Assembly: GCF_017311165.1 (NCBI RefSeq) | Contig: NZ_CP062973.1 | Coordinates: 744,001 to 808,000 of the forward strand | Length of the DNA: 64,000 bases | Direction: 5' to 3' | Origin: Psychroflexus sp. ALD_RP9 | GTDB taxonomy: Bacteria > Bacteroidota > Bacteroidia > Flavobacteriales > Flavobacteriaceae | Part shown: piece after piece, positions 61,090 through 64,000 of the stretch | How the letters are laid out: every line of letters starts with the position of its first letter | How positions within the stretch are numbered: position 1 is the stretch's first letter | The notes under the pieces: generated by a model | Database searches by the model: none | What the model saw: only the letters and a program-made list of their open reading frames with translations | What the model was told of the DNA's origin: nothing | Position numbers and translations under genes: made by a program

Positions 61090-62763
61090 CTATTTATTTT
61101 TCCAGGAATCCCTGAGCGTAACTGTTCTATTAAAAACTAAATTAGATTCGCTTGAATCTTGATCAACACAAAAATAGCCGATACGTTGAAATTGAAATTT
61201 GTCTAGTGCTTTAGCTGATTTTAAACTCGGTTCAACTTGTGCTGTAATAACTTCGAGACTTTTTGGATTTACAAAGTCAAGAAAATCTTTTTCTTTGTGA
61301 GCTGTTGGGTCTTCTACAGTAAACAAACGGTCGTAAAGCCTTACTTCAGCAGGGATAGCATGCGAAACAGAAACCCAATGTAAAGTTCCTTTCACTTTAC
61401 GTTTTGAAGCTTCGGTACCACTACCACTTCTGCTATCTTCGTCATAAGTGCAATGAACTTCTATAATGTTACCGTTATCATCTTTAATCGCTTTCTCAGC
61501 TTTAATGATATAAGCATTTTTTAGTCGAACTTCCTTACCTAATTTTAATCTAAAAAACTTTCTATTGGCTTCTTCTCTAAAATCTTCTTTTTCAATATAA
61601 ATTTCACGAGAAAAAGGTACTTGACGACTACCCGATTCCGGGTCTTCTGGATTATTTTCAGCAGTAAGTTGCTCTGTTTTATCTTCAGGATAATTGGTAA
61701 TAATCAGTTTTAGAGGATTTAAAACTGCCATTACACGTGATGTCTTTTTATTAAGGTCTTCCCTAGCTGAAAATTCAAGACGAGAAACATCAATCATATT
61801 TTCACGTTTACCAATACCAATATCGTTGGCAAAATTACGAATTGATGCAGCCGTAAAACCACGACGTCTAAGACCTGAAATAGTTGGCATTCGCGGATCA
61901 TCCCAAGAATTTACTATGTTTTCTTCTACTAATCGAAGTAATTTTCGTTTACTAACTACGGTATGGCTTAGATTACGTCTAGCAAATTCACGCTGTTTTG
62001 GGAGTAATTCTCCTTCGTGACTAACTTTTTCAACAAACCAATTGTATAACTCACGATGTGGTTGAAATTCGAGCGTACAAAATGAATGCGACACTTGTTC
62101 TATAAAATCAGATTCGCCATGTGCCCAATCGTACATTGGGTAAATGTGCCAATCGTTTCCTGTACGATGATGTGATTCGTGTAAACAACGGTACATGACA
62201 GGATCCCGCATTAACATATTTGGCGAAGACATATCTATTTTAGCTCTTAAAACGTGGGCTCTTGGTGGTGTTTCACCATTTTTCATGGCTTCAAACAGCT
62301 CTAAATTTTCAGATATAGGTCGCTCACGATAAGGACTTGCTTGTCCAGGTTCAGTTGGTGTTCCTTTTTGAGCTGCAATAGCTTCAGAAGATTGGCTATC
62401 GACATATGCACTACCTTGTTTAATTAATTCTACAGCCCAATCATAAAGCTGTTGAAAATAATCTGAAGCATAGCATTCTTTAGCCCATTTAAAACCAAGC
62501 CATTCGACGTCTTTTTTAATAGCATTAACGTAAGCTTTTTCTTCTTTAATTGGGTTAGTGTCGTCGAACCTTAAATTGACAGGTGCATTATATTTTAATC
62601 CTAAACCAAAATTTAAACAAATAGATGATGCATGACCAATATGTAAAAAACCATTTGGTTCTGGTGGAAAACGAAATTTGAGTTGCTCTTTATTATAGCC
62701 GTTACTCAAATCGTCTTCTATAATTTGCTCAATAAAATTTAATGACTTTTTTTCTTCAGACAT
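61090..62763 (-). CDS. glnS: Glutamine--tRNA ligase
   Basis: 557 residues, class I synthetase. HIGH motif is PPEPNGFLHIGHASS (HIGH 41-44), with YDWAHGESDFIE in the middle and VVSKRKLLRLV as the KMSKS-type loop. A C-terminal anticodon-binding beta-barrel (about 335-557) completes the GlnRS rather than GluRS architecture. It is followed after 3 nt by hemB and is divergent from folB. Confidence 0.96.
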   Translation of the reverse strand: MSEEKKSLNFIEQIIEDDLSNGYNKEQLKFRFPPEPNGFLHIGHASSICLNFGLGLKYNAPVNLRFDDTNPIKEEKAYVNAIKKDVEWLGFKWAKECYASDYFQQLYDWAVELIKQGSAYVDSQSSEAIAAQKGTPTEPGQASPYRERPISENLELFEAMKNGETPPRAHVLRAKIDMSSPNMLMRDPVMYRCLHESHHRTGNDWHIYPMYDWAHGESDFIEQVSHSFCTLEFQPHRELYNWFVEKVSHEGELLPKQREFARRNLSHTVVSKRKLLRLVEENIVNSWDDPRMPTISGLRRRGFTAASIRNFANDIGIGKRENMIDVSRLEFSAREDLNKKTSRVMAVLNPLKLIITNYPEDKTEQLTAENNPEDPESGSRQVPFSREIYIEKEDFREEANRKFFRLKLGKEVRLKNAYIIKAEKAIKDDNGNIIEVHCTYDEDSRSGSGTEASKRKVKGTLHWVSVSHAIPAEVRLYDRLFTVEDPTAHKEKDFLDFVNPKSLEVITAQVEPSLKSAKALDKFQFQRIGYFCVDQDSSESNLVFNRTVTLRDSWKNK

Positions 62764-62848
62764 AGTAATTAATTAAGTCTACAAATTTACTGAATTTTTA
62801 TGTAGTGAATTGATGAGTTACAAACATATTTACCGCCTTAAATAAGTT

Positions 62849-62856
62849 TATATTTG
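62849..62856 (+). promoter_or_regulatory. -7 box of folB
   Basis: TATATTTG matches TAnnTTTG, 13 nt before the folB ATG; a proper -33 TTG is not evident. Confidence 0.45.
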
Positions 62857-62869
62857 CATTAAAAAATCT

Positions 62870-63226
62870 ATGGATGCTATAATTTTAGAAAATATTAGAA
62901 TATATACTAACCACGGTTGCTTGACTGAAGAGTCTAAGATTGGCAGCAACTATCGTGTAGATTTAAAGGTTGAAGCAGACCTATCAACTTCAGCTGAAAG
63001 TGATCAATTGGAAGATACGGTAGATTATGTTCATCTAAACGCCATTATAAAACAAGAAATGGCAATACGCTCTAAACTTCTTGAGCATGTTGGTAAACGT
63101 ATTTTAGATCGAATTTTTAACGAACTTGACATGGTTAATTTTGCTGAAGTGAAAGTTTGCAAGCTTAACCCACCAATTGGTGGTGATGTTGAAGGTGTAA
63201 CAATTTTAATGACAAAACACAGATAA
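62870..63226 (+). CDS. folB: Dihydroneopterin aldolase
   Basis: 118 residues. IILENIRIYTNHGCLTEES at the N-terminus, VDYVHLNAII in the middle and VKVCKLNPPIGGDVEGVTI at the end are the FolB pattern (T-fold). It cleaves dihydroneopterin in folate synthesis, functionally linked to folC at 22686. It is a single gene between glnS (divergent) and tRNA-Cys. Confidence 0.93.
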   Translation: MDAIILENIRIYTNHGCLTEESKIGSNYRVDLKVEADLSTSAESDQLEDTVDYVHLNAIIKQEMAIRSKLLEHVGKRILDRIFNELDMVNFAEVKVCKLNPPIGGDVEGVTILMTKHR

Positions 63227-63252
63227 TTTGCTTTAGTTTTAAAGAGTTTTAT

Positions 63253-63260
63253 TAAATTTG
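63253..63260 (+). promoter_or_regulatory. -7 box of tRNA-Cys
   Basis: TAAATTTG matches TAnnTTTG, 16 nt before the tRNA 5' end; a TTTG lies at 63227-63230 with a 22-nt spacer, longer than usual. Confidence 0.45.
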
Positions 63261-63276
63261 CAATCCTATTAATAAT

Positions 63277-63347
63277 GGTGTCGTGGCCGAGTGGCTAGGC
63301 AGTGGTCTGCAAAACCATCTACAGCGGTTCGAATCCGCTCGACACCT
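63277..63347 (+). tRNA. tRNA-Cys(GCA)
   Basis: 71-nt cloverleaf: acceptor GGTGTCG/CGACACC, anticodon stem GTGGT/ACCAT with loop CTGCAAA (anticodon GCA), T-loop TTCGAAT, discriminator T (U73), as expected for tRNA-Cys. Confidence 0.95.
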
Positions 63348-63350
63348 CAA

Positions 63351-63390
63351 AAAAAACCTCTAATATTTAGCCTATTAGAGGTTTTTTGTT
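63351..63390 (+). terminator. Terminator of tRNA-Cys
   Basis: AACCTCTAATA and TATTAGAGGTT form an 11-bp stem around TTTAGCC, flanked by A- and T-runs. Confidence 0.85.
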
Positions 63391-63462
63391 TTAAGCTTAA
63401 AATGTTATAATCACTATTTAGTAGTTAGGCTTTAATGTGTTAAGCTTAACTTCAGCCTAAAG

Positions 63463-64000
63463 CTATAGTTTAGCCTTGTTATATTCATAATTCATCCTCG
63501 CGATGTTAAGTACAGAAATTTCTTGAGGACATTCAACCTCACAGGCTTCGGTATTAGTACAATGACCAAAATCTAGATCTTCCATACGATCTACCATTTT
63601 AAGGGTTCGCTGTTCGCTTTCTTTTTGTCCTTGAGGAAGTTTTGCTAGATGAGAAATTTTGGCTGAAGTAAATAATGCAGCGCTTGCATTTTTACAGGTT
63701 GCCACACAAGCTCCACAACCTATACAAGCTGCAGAGTCGAAGGCTGACTCAGCTTCATCATGAGTAACCATAATACTATTGGCTTCGGGTGCTTGACCTG
63801 TATTTACAGAGACATAGCCGCCAGCTGCTATTATCGCATCAAAAGCTGAACGGTCTACTTTTAAATCACGAATTATAGGAAATGCCTTGGCTTTAAAGGG
63901 TTCAATATAAATGGTATCGCCGTTTTTAAAAGATCGCATATGTAATTGGCAAGTAGTTGTATTCTTTAAAGGTCCATGGGCGATCCCATTAATCATCACA
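63463..64000 (-). CDS. sdhB: Succinate dehydrogenase/fumarate reductase iron-sulfur subunit (5' end outside window)
   Basis: 178 residues readable; the family is about 240-250, so about 70 N-terminal residues with the [2Fe-2S] cysteines lie beyond the window edge. The cluster motif CIGCGACVATC is followed by HCTNTEACEVECP, the remaining [4Fe-4S]/[3Fe-4S] ligands. SdhB passes electrons from the flavoprotein to the quinone site of complex II. The Met at 63999 is internal, not the real start. Confidence 0.93.
   Translation of the reverse strand, partial: VMINGIAHGPLKNTTTCQLHMRSFKNGDTIYIEPFKAKAFPIIRDLKVDRSAFDAIIAAGGYVSVNTGQAPEANSIMVTHDEAESAFDSAACIGCGACVATCKNASAALFTSAKISHLAKLPQGQKESEQRTLKMVDRMEDLDFGHCTNTEACEVECPQEISVLNIARMNYEYNKAKL

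Noticed and set aside
1..64000. CRISPR array, rRNA operon, complete insertion sequence or prophage structural genes
   Set aside because: I saw no regularly spaced repeats, rRNA sequence, transposase or capsid/tail genes in the window.

Overview
The window is AT-rich chromosomal DNA of a member of the Bacteroidota, most likely class Flavobacteriia (family Flavobacteriaceae; genus not determinable by eye). Pointers are the promoter style (TTG, about 18 nt, TAnnTTTG) upstream of tRNA-Leu, tRNA-Val and rpsP, a DnaE carrying its own N-terminal exonuclease, an S16 with a long charged tail, a mevalonate-pathway cluster, NhaD, a UpxY-type NusG paralogue, and proteins of the DUF547, DUF6252 and DUF3050 types.

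Layout. 1-4250: cysQ (cut by the window edge), DUF547 protein, arsenosugar-type glycosyltransferase, YbjQ-like protein, GreB-like factor and a CNNM/CBS membrane protein. 4621-22456: a genomic island of about 17.8 kb inserted in the 3' half of a tRNA-Val(GAC) gene. It is bounded by a 51-bp perfect direct repeat and has a tyrosine integrase next to the intact tRNA. 22412-30960: two tRNA-Val genes, exbB-exbD-tonB-folC, nhaD, an amino-acid dehydrogenase, anmK and an acyl-CoA dehydrogenase. 31049-36735: pseudouridine synthase-like protein, UbiA prenyltransferase, mevalonate kinase, diphosphomevalonate decarboxylase, TspO and a YhiN-type flavoprotein. 36920-49370: Cu/Zn efflux permease, tRNA-Leu, dipeptidase, OstA-like protein, dnaE, pirin, lipoprotein and rpsP-rimM-trmN6. 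49527-64000: a second acyl-CoA dehydrogenase, DUF3050, purK-purE, histidine kinase, hpt-adk-obg, polA, UpxY-like factor, hemB, glnS, folB, tRNA-Cys and sdhB (cut by the window edge).

The island is the accessory part. Its right half is a mobile backbone (integrase, unknown ORF, excisionase-like HTH, ribbon-helix-helix protein, DUF3987, DUF6371/TOPRIM primase-like), reminiscent of NBU1-type Bacteroidota elements but with no relaxase visible. Its left half is a compact defence cluster. A type I restriction-modification system (hsdM, small ORF, hsdS ... hsdR, YgjP-like protease) is split by an McrBC-like type IV pair and by a divergent three-gene module. I read that module as toxin-antitoxin-SecB-like chaperone (TAC), in the order known from HigB1-HigA1-Rv1957. 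The two HsdS target-recognition domains are about 63% identical to each other, which predicts a symmetric recognition site. The McrB-like ATPase is separated from its presumed N-terminal DNA-binding module by one in-frame TAG.

Outside the island most genes are ordinary housekeeping functions. The main oddity there is an RsuA-family pseudouridine synthase whose catalytic GRLD motif reads GTLE. All family assignments come from reading motifs, not from database searches.
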